In this document: piece after piece, positions 1 through 5,467 of the stretch
How the letters are laid out: each line of letters begins with the position of its first letter
How positions within the stretch are numbered: position 1 is the first letter of the stretch
Assembly (NCBI GenBank): GCA_017476085.1
Contig: JAFVEJ010000058.1
Span: 1 to 7,826 of the forward strand
From: Alphaproteobacteria bacterium
GTDB taxonomy: Bacteria; Pseudomonadota; Alphaproteobacteria; RF32; CAG-977
Length of the DNA: 7,826 nt
Direction: 5' to 3'
Translations under genes and position numbers: made by a program
The notes under the pieces: model-generated
What the model saw: the letters and a program-made list of their open reading frames with translations, nothing else
Told to the model about the DNA's origin: nothing
Database searches by the model: none

Positions 1-222
1 AATGTCGATTTTAAAGGGTTGTGGGTTGACGCGCCGTTGGAGGTTCGTATCGAACGTGTTACTCAACGCAAACGCAATCCCTCCGATGTCAAAACGGCGG
101 AAGAGTTGAAAAAGCAGTTGGACGTTGATGTCGGTGTCATTACATGGGATAAGATAGATACTTCCGGCGACCGTATGGCGACATTGACGCGTGTGCGGAC
201 ATTGTTGGCCAATAAAGATTAA
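1..222 (+). CDS. C-terminal end of a COG2187/COG0645-type kinase-like protein (5' end outside the window)
   Basis: The frame is open from base 1 to a TAA at 220-222 and encodes the last 73 residues of a protein. The segment has a beta strand ending GLWVDAPLEV, then an Arg-rich helix, then an N-P-S-D-V stretch, and finally G-V-I-T-W-D-K-I-D-T-S-G. This order (GLW-x-(D/E)-AP, R....SD, W..(I/V)D.SG) is what I know from the C-terminal P-loop kinase half of proteins annotated as aminoglycoside phosphotransferase family/AAA ATPase (COG2187 fused to COG0645). The Walker A motif and any N-terminal phosphotransferase domain would lie upstream, so substrate and full architecture cannot be judged. A TTG at 19 is just an internal Leu codon, not a start. 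The gene ends 15 bp before a strong terminator. The family call is moderately sure; the substrate is unknown. Confidence 0.6.
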   Translation, partial: NVDFKGLWVDAPLEVRIERVTQRKRNPSDVKTAEELKKQLDVDVGVITWDKIDTSGDRMATLTRVRTLLANKD

Positions 223-237
223 TGCTGTAATCAAGAC

Positions 238-275
238 AAAAAAATAACCTGTCTTCAAGACAGGTTGTTTTTTTT
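238..275. terminator. Bidirectional rho-independent terminator between convergent genes
   Basis: A perfect 10-bp inverted repeat (AACCTGTCTT at 246-255 and AAGACAGGTT at 257-266) is followed by a run of T residues to 275 on the plus strand. It is preceded by seven A residues at 238-244, which read as a U-tract on the minus strand. The apex would realistically open to a loop of about 5 nt. It lies between the kinase-like gene (+) and the aquaporin (-), so it can terminate both. Confidence 0.9.
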
Positions 276-284
276 ATCTTAAAG

Positions 285-965
285 CTATGAAGATTTTTTT
301 CGGAATATATTTCCGATTTGCGGATTATAAATAATTCCGGCAATCAAAGAAGCAATTAAGGCGGCTTCCCAAAAGAAAGGCAGTTGGGCGAGTGCCTCTT
401 CGCCGCCGAATAAAGCGGCGGCTGTCGTGCGGGCAGGGTTTAAAGCCCCTTTCGTGACAGGATAGGACAATAGAAAAGCCGCTGTGATGAAAAAGCCGCA
501 GGCAATCGGTTGGTGGCTTTTATTTTCGTATGTGCCTAAAAAGACACATAAAAACAGCAACATCAAAACGGCTTCCAGATAAAAAGCGGAAGATAATGCA
601 TAGCGATTAATAATATTGGCTCCGGCTGTTTCCTGCGGGACATATCCGGTTTTTCCGGAATAAACAAAATAAACAACGGCTGCTGCTGCACATGCTCCGG
701 CCATTTGTGCCAGAATATATCCTGAAACTCTTAATGCGGTTCCGATTTTACTGTGAGCGCAGAACCGACCGGATAAAGCGGCTGCGATTGTGGCGGCAGG
801 ATTGAAATGTCCGTCGGGAAAGGCAAAACAAACAGCGGCATAAGCCAATCCGAATGCCATTGAAATTCCCAAATAACCGATAAACGGGGCTGCGAATACA
901 ACGGATCCCAAACCGATAAAAACAAATCCGAATGTGCCGATAAATTCTGAAAAATAGTGCTTCAC
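285..965 (-). CDS. Aquaporin / MIP-family channel
   Basis: This is an inner-membrane channel of the major intrinsic protein family, 226 aa from a GTG start at 965, close to E. coli AqpZ in length. The N-terminus (V-K-H-Y-F-S-E-F-I-G-T-F) matches the usual start of the family. Both half-helix signatures are present: HFNPA in the first half (Asn55-Pro56-Ala57) and ALNPAR in the second (Asn176-Pro177-Ala178-Arg179). About six hydrophobic helices can be seen. Aligned by spacing to AqpZ, the aromatic/arginine filter is Phe38, Phe164, Gly173 and Arg179. AqpZ has Phe43, His174, Thr183 and Arg189, and GlpF has Trp, Gly, Phe and Arg, so the solute (water, glycerol or other small neutral molecules) is not certain. 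An upstream in-frame ATG at 1028 would add 21 residues and overlap the divergent promoter region. The GTG has a good AGGAG five bases away, so I chose it. The gene stands alone, with a terminator just past its 3' end. Confidence 0.9.
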   Translation of the reverse strand: MKHYFSEFIGTFGFVFIGLGSVVFAAPFIGYLGISMAFGLAYAAVCFAFPDGHFNPAATIAAALSGRFCAHSKIGTALRVSGYILAQMAGACAAAAVVYFVYSGKTGYVPQETAGANIINRYALSSAFYLEAVLMLLFLCVFLGTYENKSHQPIACGFFITAAFLLSYPVTKGALNPARTTAAALFGGEEALAQLPFFWEAALIASLIAGIIYNPQIGNIFRKKSS

Positions 966-970
966 GACGT

Positions 971-975
971 CTCCT
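971..975 (-). promoter_or_regulatory. Ribosome binding site fixing the GTG start of the aquaporin
   Basis: On the minus strand AGGAG (CTCCT on plus) sits five bases upstream of the GTG at 965-963. This site and the family-typical N-terminus together argue against the upstream ATG at 1028, which has no comparable site. Confidence 0.7.
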
Positions 976-1053
976 GTGGTAATATCTGCCAAAATAAAAA
1001 CAGTCATACTGAAAAATATTGTCTTCATTTTTACAAAAAAACGGTTAAAAAGA

Positions 1054-1833
1054 ATGCGTAAAAAAAGATTTTTGTTGTTTTTCTTAACCTCTGTTTTATC
1101 GGCTTGCGCTTCATTGCCGCACCCCGAAGGCTTTTCTTTTCAGGAAATTAAAACCGCGGATTTCACATTGGCTTCCTGGGCACGGATTGAAAAAGAAGGA
1201 CAGCCGTTGCGCATTTATATTGAAGGAGACGGATTTGCATGGGTAAACGCCTATACGCCGTCTTTTGATCCAACGCCGTCCGAATTAATGGTTTTAGAGC
1301 TGGCACAGAAAGATCCTTCGGCTAATGTCGTTTATTTAGCGCGTCCATGTCAGTTTGTTATGTCGATGGAATGTCAGGTGTATTATTGGACGAACGGCCG
1401 CTTTGATCCTAGGGTTGTTGCGTCCGAAGCGGAAGCGCTTCGTTCTTTAATCTCTCAATATAAAGCTCCGTCGGCAGAGCTTGTCGGCTATTCCGGCGGC
1501 GCGGCCGTTGCTTTGTTGGCATCGCTGGATGTGCCACAGGTGTCAAAGGTTTATACGATAGCCGGTGTTTTGGATCATAAAGCCTGGACATCGTTTCATC
1601 GGGATTCTCCTTTGAAGGGGTCTCTGAATCCGGCGGATTATAAACAGCGTCTGAAAAAGCTGCCTCAAACGCATTTTGCGGGCAGCGCGGATAAAAATGT
1701 TCCCGTTTCTTTGACCGAAAAGTTTGTTTATTCTTTGAATGGCGATCAGGCGAATTTGATTATCGTTCCCGATGCCTCGCATAATAAGGGATGGACAAAT
1801 ATCTGGAAGCGGCTGATTACGCCGGCAAAGTAA
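1054..1833 (+). CDS. Lipoprotein with alpha/beta-hydrolase fold (putative esterase/lipase)
   Basis: A 259-aa protein from ATG 1054. A basic N-terminus (MRKKRF), a hydrophobic stretch and the lipobox L15-S16-A17-C18 predict export, lipidation on Cys18 and membrane anchoring. The mature part looks like an alpha/beta hydrolase. A strand ending YIEGDG (about 55-60) is followed by the nucleophile elbow G145-Y146-S147-G148-G149 (GxSxG), then G-S-A-D213 as the probable acid and D-A-S-H243 as the catalytic His. Ser147-Asp213-His243 are in canonical order. Cys99 (RPC) and Cys107 could form a disulfide in the periplasm. The frame is open upstream to 976, but the signal peptide shows that translation begins at 1054; the ribosome site is weak (A-rich, AAAAAGA). 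The substrate is unknown. The 3' end overlaps the convergent TatD-family gene by 17 bp. Fold and lipidation are fairly sure, and enzymatic activity is inferred from the triad. Confidence 0.8.
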   Translation: MRKKRFLLFFLTSVLSACASLPHPEGFSFQEIKTADFTLASWARIEKEGQPLRIYIEGDGFAWVNAYTPSFDPTPSELMVLELAQKDPSANVVYLARPCQFVMSMECQVYYWTNGRFDPRVVASEAEALRSLISQYKAPSAELVGYSGGAAVALLASLDVPQVSKVYTIAGVLDHKAWTSFHRDSPLKGSLNPADYKQRLKKLPQTHFAGSADKNVPVSLTEKFVYSLNGDQANLIIVPDASHNKGWTNIWKRLITPAK

Positions 1834-2581
1834 GAAAGCGTTTGGCATTTTGCGCTAAAACTGTTTTTAACGCATTAATATCCGTTTTTCTGATGCGCGC
1901 GGCTTCTTGGATAATCAGAGGCAGATTGGCCGGCACATTGCGCGTTTCTTCTTTAAACAACCGAAATTTTTCCGGCGGCAGCATATCCGGCGCATCCGTT
2001 TCGATCAGTATCCGATCTTTCGGCAGAGAGGCTAAAACGGATTGTTGTTTCTTTTTATCGGACGCCAACGCTGAACCCGAAAAGGAAAAAAAAGCGTTAA
2101 AAGGAATTAAAAACTCTGCTTGTTGCAAGGTACCGGAATATCCGTGAAAAAGAAGAGCGGGCGGCCGTTTTTTCAGATGTTTTAAAATGTTTGCGATCAA
2201 ATCGAAGCTTTTGACGTTATGAATGACGCAGGGACGATTAAATTCGGCGGCAAAGGCAAGTTGATTTTCAAAAACGCTTTTTTGAGAAGAAGCCCCTTTC
2301 AGGGTGTCTAATCCGATTTCTCCGATGCCGACGGAAGAATGCCTTTTTAACAAATCTTTGAGCGAATCGGCATTGTGCTGCTCGGCATACCATGGATGAG
2401 TGCCGATAAAGGGATGTATGTTTTTGTGCCGTTCGGCCAGAGCTAAAACATCGGTCCATTCCGCGGGGCGGGCCGATACGCAGAAAAATTCCGCAACACC
2501 GTTTTGTTCCGCCTGTTTGATGAGTTCTTCCCGATCGGAATTAAAGCGGCTGTCCGATAAATGAATATGCGCGTCAATCAC
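1817..2581 (-). CDS. TatD-family metal-dependent hydrolase (deoxyribonuclease-like)
   Basis: A 254-aa cytosolic TIM-barrel amidohydrolase-type enzyme of the TatD family, whose characterised members are Mg-dependent 3'-5' nucleases acting on DNA. Family signatures appear in order: D3-A-H5-I-H7 (first metal pair), G60-T-H62-P-W, G87-E88-I-G-L-D, I120-H121, F145-H146-G-Y-S-G and E194-T-D196-A-P-D. All expected metal ligands (His5, His7, Glu88, His121, His146, Asp196) are therefore present. Translation starts at GTG (2581-2579): the DAHIHL motif begins at residue 3, so little sequence can be missing. AAAGGA lies upstream at a rather long spacing. Whether it is the orthologue of tatD, ycfH or yjjV cannot be decided. 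Its stop codon lies inside the convergent lipoprotein gene. It may share a divergent promoter region with the small secreted protein. Confidence 0.9.
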   Translation of the reverse strand: MIDAHIHLSDSRFNSDREELIKQAEQNGVAEFFCVSARPAEWTDVLALAERHKNIHPFIGTHPWYAEQHNADSLKDLLKRHSSVGIGEIGLDTLKGASSQKSVFENQLAFAAEFNRPCVIHNVKSFDLIANILKHLKKRPPALLFHGYSGTLQQAEFLIPFNAFFSFSGSALASDKKKQQSVLASLPKDRILIETDAPDMLPPEKFRLFKEETRNVPANLPLIIQEAARIRKTDINALKTVLAQNAKRFLTLPA

Positions 2582-2665
2582 GATTTGAAACTATCCTTTT
2601 AACCAGCTGTTCAAATAAAGAAAGTTCTTTAGAATTAATTTCAGTTTAAAGGAAAACGGGAATTT
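2582..2665. promoter_or_regulatory. Divergent intergenic spacer with weak promoter-like elements
   Basis: These 84 AT-rich bases separate the tatD-like gene (-) from the small secreted protein gene (+), so they must hold promoters for both unless distant ones are used. For the plus strand, TAGAAT at 2630-2635 matches the -10 consensus at five of six positions. The -35 candidate (TGTTCA, 2608-2613, 16-bp spacing) is poor. AAAGGA (2647-2652) and CGGGA close to the ATG at 2666 are possible ribosome sites. I see no convincing minus-strand -35/-10 pair. Confidence 0.3.
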
Positions 2666-3055
2666 ATGCGAAAAAAAATTTTTATATTTGCGTTTGCATT
2701 TTTGTCATCTTTTTCGGCTTTGGCGCAGGATATGCCGCCTAAATGCTGGGAACCGTATCTGTATGTTCAAAGCTACGGACAATGGAGTTTGAATAACTGG
2801 ATATGGAATCTGCCGTTCACTTGTTCTTCCGGATTCAGCGGAAATGTCAGCATCGCCGAACAAAACGTAATGAATTTGGGATATGCCGAGTATTATATTC
2901 AGGCGCACGGGATAGAAAACGGCAATACGTTTTTCTTTACCGAACCATGTGGCGCCATGGGGAAGTTCTGTCAGTATGTCGCTTTGCCGAAAGAAAAAAT
3001 TCCGACGCTTTATTCTTTAGGCGATCAGGAATCGCCGAAACAATTTTTACCGTAA
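2666..3055 (+). CDS. Small secreted cysteine-containing protein of unknown function
   Basis: A 129-aa protein that I do not recognise. Residues 1-20 form a clear Sec signal peptide: basic MRKK, a Phe/Ala-rich core, then A18-L19-A20 with predicted cleavage before Gln21. No lipobox is present, so it should be released into the periplasm or outside. The mature part is rich in aromatic residues (Trp28, 40, 45 and 47, plus many Tyr) and has four cysteines (27, 53, 95, 102), an even number that would allow two disulfides. There are no transmembrane segments or known catalytic motifs. Its C-terminus is doubtful: the stop follows closely a run of five T and lies within a run of six A, and a coding-like continuation exists in another frame (see 3042-3170). 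It lies upstream of rluE on the same strand and may be cotranscribed with it. It is a real gene by signal peptide and codon pattern; its function is unknown. Confidence 0.7.
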   Translation: MRKKIFIFAFAFLSSFSALAQDMPPKCWEPYLYVQSYGQWSLNNWIWNLPFTCSSGFSGNVSIAEQNVMNLGYAEYYIQAHGIENGNTFFFTEPCGAMGKFCQYVALPKEKIPTLYSLGDQESPKQFLP

Positions 3056-3170
3056 AAAACGGCTGGCGTTGATTTTTAATCCGAAAGTTTTTAAGCTGGT
3101 GACGGATTGTTATCAGGAATTGCGGGTGTGTTTCAATATATTGCTTTTTACAAACCTTATGGGGTGCTGA
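3042..3170 (+). pseudogene. Possible frameshifted C-terminal continuation of the small secreted protein
   Basis: After the stop at 3053-3055, the frame shifted by one base is open to TGA at 3168-3170. It reads N-F-Y-R-K-K-R-L-A-L-I-F-N-P-K-V-F and onward through C-Y-Q-E-L-R-V-C. Removing a single T from the five-T run at 3044-3048 would join it to the upstream frame and give a protein of about 167 aa with two more cysteines. Codon choice up to about 3127 resembles the neighbouring genes. The segment has no start of its own that I would trust, and its last 43 bases lie inside rluE. This could be a real mutation, an assembly error or chance. Confidence 0.3.
3114..3118 (+). promoter_or_regulatory. 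Ribosome binding site supporting the GTG start of rluE
   Basis: CAGGA at 3114-3118 lies nine bases before GTG 3128. The alternative TTG at 3107 has only ACGGA directly against it and would add seven residues (M-L-S-G-I-A-G) in front of the family's usual beginning. Confidence 0.5.
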
Positions 3171-3679
3171 GCCAGTTTACTTCGGAAGGCGGGCATGAAG
3201 GATTAAGCGGTTTCGATTTGCCTGCCGATGTTTATGCGGCCGGCAGATTGGATCACGACAGCGAAGGGTTGCTTTTATTAACGGATGACGGCCGATTGAT
3301 AAAAAAATTGCTGGATCCGGTTTTCGCTCATCCCCGGTCCTATCTGGTTCAGGCGGACGGCGCGGTAACGGAACAGGCTTTGGAAAGCCTGCGTCGGGGA
3401 GTTATGATCAAAGGGTATAAAACAAAGCCTTGCCGGGTAGAATTGATCGTTCCTCCGGATTTGCCGGAACGCGTGCCGCCGATCCGTTTTCGCAAAAATA
3501 TTCCGACATCTTGGATTAAGATGACCTTGACGGAAGGAAAAAACAGACAGGTTCGTCATATGACGGCCGCTGTCGGTTTTCCGACTTTGCGTCTGGTGCG
3601 TGTGTCAATCGGGAATTTGATGTTGGGCAATTTAAAACAGGGGCAAAGGAAAAGAGTCCGGAAACAGGACATTTTCTAA
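3128..3679 (+). CDS. rluE: 23S rRNA pseudouridine synthase, RluE-type (RsuA family)
   Basis: A 183-aa enzyme of the RsuA/RluB/E/F family that isomerises a uridine to pseudouridine in rRNA; E. coli RluE acts on U2457 of 23S rRNA in the peptidyl transferase region. The visible motifs match RluE closely: F-Y-K-P-Y-G-V-L-S-Q-F-T near the N-terminus, A-A-G-R-L-D-H-D-S-E-G-L-L with catalytic Asp42, then P-P-I-R-x-R-K-x-I-P-T-S-W, E-G-x-N-R-Q-V-R and the V-G-F-P-T-L-R-L-x-R segment. There is no N-terminal S4 domain, as in RluE and unlike RsuA, RluB or RluF, and the length fits. The start at GTG 3128 is chosen for its ribosome site and because the fold begins at once. It follows the small secreted protein gene and probably shares its transcript. 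Confidence 0.9.
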   Translation: MFQYIAFYKPYGVLSQFTSEGGHEGLSGFDLPADVYAAGRLDHDSEGLLLLTDDGRLIKKLLDPVFAHPRSYLVQADGAVTEQALESLRRGVMIKGYKTKPCRVELIVPPDLPERVPPIRFRKNIPTSWIKMTLTEGKNRQVRHMTAAVGFPTLRLVRVSIGNLMLGNLKQGQRKRVRKQDIF

Positions 3680-3683
3680 AAAC

Positions 3684-3711
3684 TTGCATTTTTCGCTTAA
3701 ACGGGCACAAT
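3684..3711 (+). promoter_or_regulatory. Candidate promoter of the histidine kinase gene
   Basis: TTGCAT (3684-3689) and CACAAT (3706-3711) are separated by 16 bp and resemble housekeeping -35 and -10 boxes (four of six matches each). The predicted start of transcription, near 3718, falls within the palindrome at 3713-3732. This is a pattern match only; the kinase could also be read through from rluE, since I see no terminator between them. Confidence 0.35.
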
Positions 3712-3712
3712 G

Positions 3713-3732
3713 GTTAAAAAATATTCTTTAAC
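3713..3732. repeat. Near-perfect 20-bp palindrome before the histidine kinase gene
   Basis: Bases 3713-3732 equal their own reverse complement at 18 of 20 positions. The arms are GTTAAA and TTTAAC around a central AATATT. It overlaps the predicted transcription start and ends nine bases before the ATG at 3742, which is a typical place for an operator. Being very AT-rich, it may also be chance. Confidence 0.4.
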
Positions 3733-3741
3733 GGGTGCTTT

Positions 3742-5448
3742 ATGGAAAGAAAACATTTTCTTAGTCTGAACGCTAAAATATTTCTGTCATTGTTTATTGT
3801 AATCGCTGGAATATTTTCCTTGTTCCTTTCCACGTTTATGATCAGCTATGTCCGACAGATCGAACAGGAAGCTCTTGCTACGCGAAAAAAGGCTGAATCC
3901 ATATATGAACTTTATAATGAAAATACGGCACTGAGAAAAATCATTTCCGATCTGCGACAGGAAAAAGAGGATAAGATTGAAGATACTTATACCAAACTAT
4001 GGAATGATCAAGACGATCGTTTCGTTTTAAAAACGCAGGATGAACGGCTTCTCGCTTTGCGTCAGGAAGTGTTGCGGGATTTGAGAGGATCCCGTGAACG
4101 TGAGAATAAGCTTCGTGTATTACAATATTTTGTATTAACGGCATTTTTGCTGGTTTTTGTGATACTTGAATTGCTTTGGTTGATCGTTGGCAGATGGGTT
4201 TTGAGACCGGTTGAACAATTACTGGAAGCAACACATCGGATTTCTTCCGGAGATTTGGATTTTCGTCTGCCTATAGCTTCTAAACAGTCTAAAAATGACG
4301 AATTTGATATTTTAGCGCGCGATTTTAATAAAATGGCGGATGATATTCAGAAATATATTCAAGATATTAACGGCAGCAAAGAATTCCTGCAAAATTTAAT
4401 AGACAATATTCCCGACGGCATCCGCGTTCTGGATGAAGATTACAACATTATTCTGACAAACTCATCTTACGATAAAATAAATCAGACGATTAACGGAACA
4501 GAATGTAAGAAATGTTTTATGGCTTACGGCAATACCTCTCCATGTCCCGCGACACAGCATCCCTGCACACTGGCGTTATTGAAAGAAAATGCGAACAAAC
4601 CGATAAATGTTATTCAACGTTATACAGATTCCGAAAGCAGGGAAAAGTTTGTCGAAGTGTCTGCGGCAGCTTCTTATCATCAAACCGAAACGGGAAATGT
4701 TTTGTGGGTTATTGAGTTGGTGCGTCCGTTGGACAAGGCGATTTTGTTTTCTCATCAGCAAAAGCTGTCCGCCGTCGGCATGCTGGCCAGTTCCGTTGCG
4801 CATGAAATGCGCAATCCGTTGGGATCCGTTCGTCTGATTTTAGAAAATATTCTGGATAAGATGGATAAAAAGCCGATGTCATCCGAAGATTTGAAACATT
4901 ATCTGGAATTGGTAAACGATCAAATATCTTTATGTATTAATGTTACGTCGCGATTGCTGAAATTATCCAAAAAACCGGAAAAGGAAAGAACGGCGGTTGA
5001 TTTAAACGAAGTGGTTTTGGAAACGGCCAGTCTGCTGGAGTATGAAGCTAAAAAAATCGGGGTTGAAGTCGTCATTCATGAGGCGGAAAAAGCTGCCGTT
5101 ATTTCTGCTTCGGATGCGGAAATGCGTATGGTCGTCGTCAATCTGATGCAGAACGCTTTTCATGCCATGTCTGACGGCGGCAGACTGAATATCGAAATAA
5201 AGGCGGAAAAAGATGCGGTTGTTATTGATTTTAAAGATACAGGGTCGGGGATAGCGCCGGAAAATATATCCCGTATTTTTGAACCGTTTTTTACAAAAGG
5301 CGCAGATAAAGGCAAAAATGAAGGAACCGGTCTGGGGCTGTCGATCGTTAAAACAATCGTAGAAAACTATAATGGCGTTATTTCCGTTGAAAGTACGGTA
5401 GGACAAGGAACGACTTTCCGTTTAAACTTTCAGGCGCTGAAGAAATAG
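3742..5448 (+). CDS. Membrane sensor histidine kinase, HAMP-PAS-HisKA-HATPase
   Basis: A 568-aa inner-membrane sensor kinase. Domains in order: transmembrane helix 1 (about 12-34); a charged periplasmic region of about 93 residues that looks like coiled coil and lacks an obvious ligand fold; transmembrane helix 2 (about 128-150); HAMP (about 151-203, R-P-V-E-Q-L); PAS (about 212-330); HisKA with phospho-acceptor His354 in S-V-A-H-E-M-R-N-P-L-G; and HATPase_c. The HATPase_c has the N-box (N467-L-M-Q-N471-A-F-H-A-M), the G1 box (D499-T-G-S-G), F-E-P-F-F-T-K and the G2 box (G528-T-G-L-G-L). The HExRNPL H-box and ATPase resemble the NtrB/ZraS class. The PAS domain carries four cysteines (255, 258, 268, 275; CxxC-x9-C-x6-C), a pattern I know from some PAS_4-type sensors. 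All catalytic residues are present. No response regulator lies in the window, so the partner and signal are unknown. The ribosome site is weak. It converges on larE with a 9-bp gap. Confidence 0.93.
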   Translation: MERKHFLSLNAKIFLSLFIVIAGIFSLFLSTFMISYVRQIEQEALATRKKAESIYELYNENTALRKIISDLRQEKEDKIEDTYTKLWNDQDDRFVLKTQDERLLALRQEVLRDLRGSRERENKLRVLQYFVLTAFLLVFVILELLWLIVGRWVLRPVEQLLEATHRISSGDLDFRLPIASKQSKNDEFDILARDFNKMADDIQKYIQDINGSKEFLQNLIDNIPDGIRVLDEDYNIILTNSSYDKINQTINGTECKKCFMAYGNTSPCPATQHPCTLALLKENANKPINVIQRYTDSESREKFVEVSAAASYHQTETGNVLWVIELVRPLDKAILFSHQQKLSAVGMLASSVAHEMRNPLGSVRLILENILDKMDKKPMSSEDLKHYLELVNDQISLCINVTSRLLKLSKKPEKERTAVDLNEVVLETASLLEYEAKKIGVEVVIHEAEKAAVISASDAEMRMVVVNLMQNAFHAMSDGGRLNIEIKAEKDAVVIDFKDTGSGIAPENISRIFEPFFTKGADKGKNEGTGLGLSIVKTIVENYNGVISVESTVGQGTTFRLNFQALKK

Positions 5449-5450
5449 TT

Positions 5451-5467
5451 TCTGTTTTTAAAACAGA
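5451..5467. terminator. Weak hairpin shared by the convergent kinase and larE 3' ends
   Basis: TCTGTTTT and AAAACAGA form an 8-bp inverted repeat around a single base, directly after the kinase stop and running into the larE stop codon. It is AT-rich and has no clean T-tract on either side, so a real terminator function is doubtful. Confidence 0.25.

Noticed and set aside
1..222. Dephospho-CoA kinase or other nucleoside kinase tail
   Set aside because: The GLWVDAP, N-P-S-D and W-x-K-I-D-T-S-G pattern fits the COG2187/COG0645 kinases better; the N-terminal motifs needed to be sure are outside the window.
966..1028. Upstream ATG extension of the aquaporin (start at 1028)
   Set aside because: The extra 21 residues have no counterpart in the family and no ribosome site, while the GTG at 965 has AGGAG five bases upstream.
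976..1053. N-terminal extension of the lipoprotein gene from 976
   Set aside because: It would put 26 residues in front of a complete lipoprotein signal peptide that starts at ATG 1054.
5002..5406. 134-residue open frame on the minus strand inside the kinase gene
   Set aside because: It lies opposite the HATPase domain, which is clearly coding on the plus strand; its sequence has no recognisable motif.
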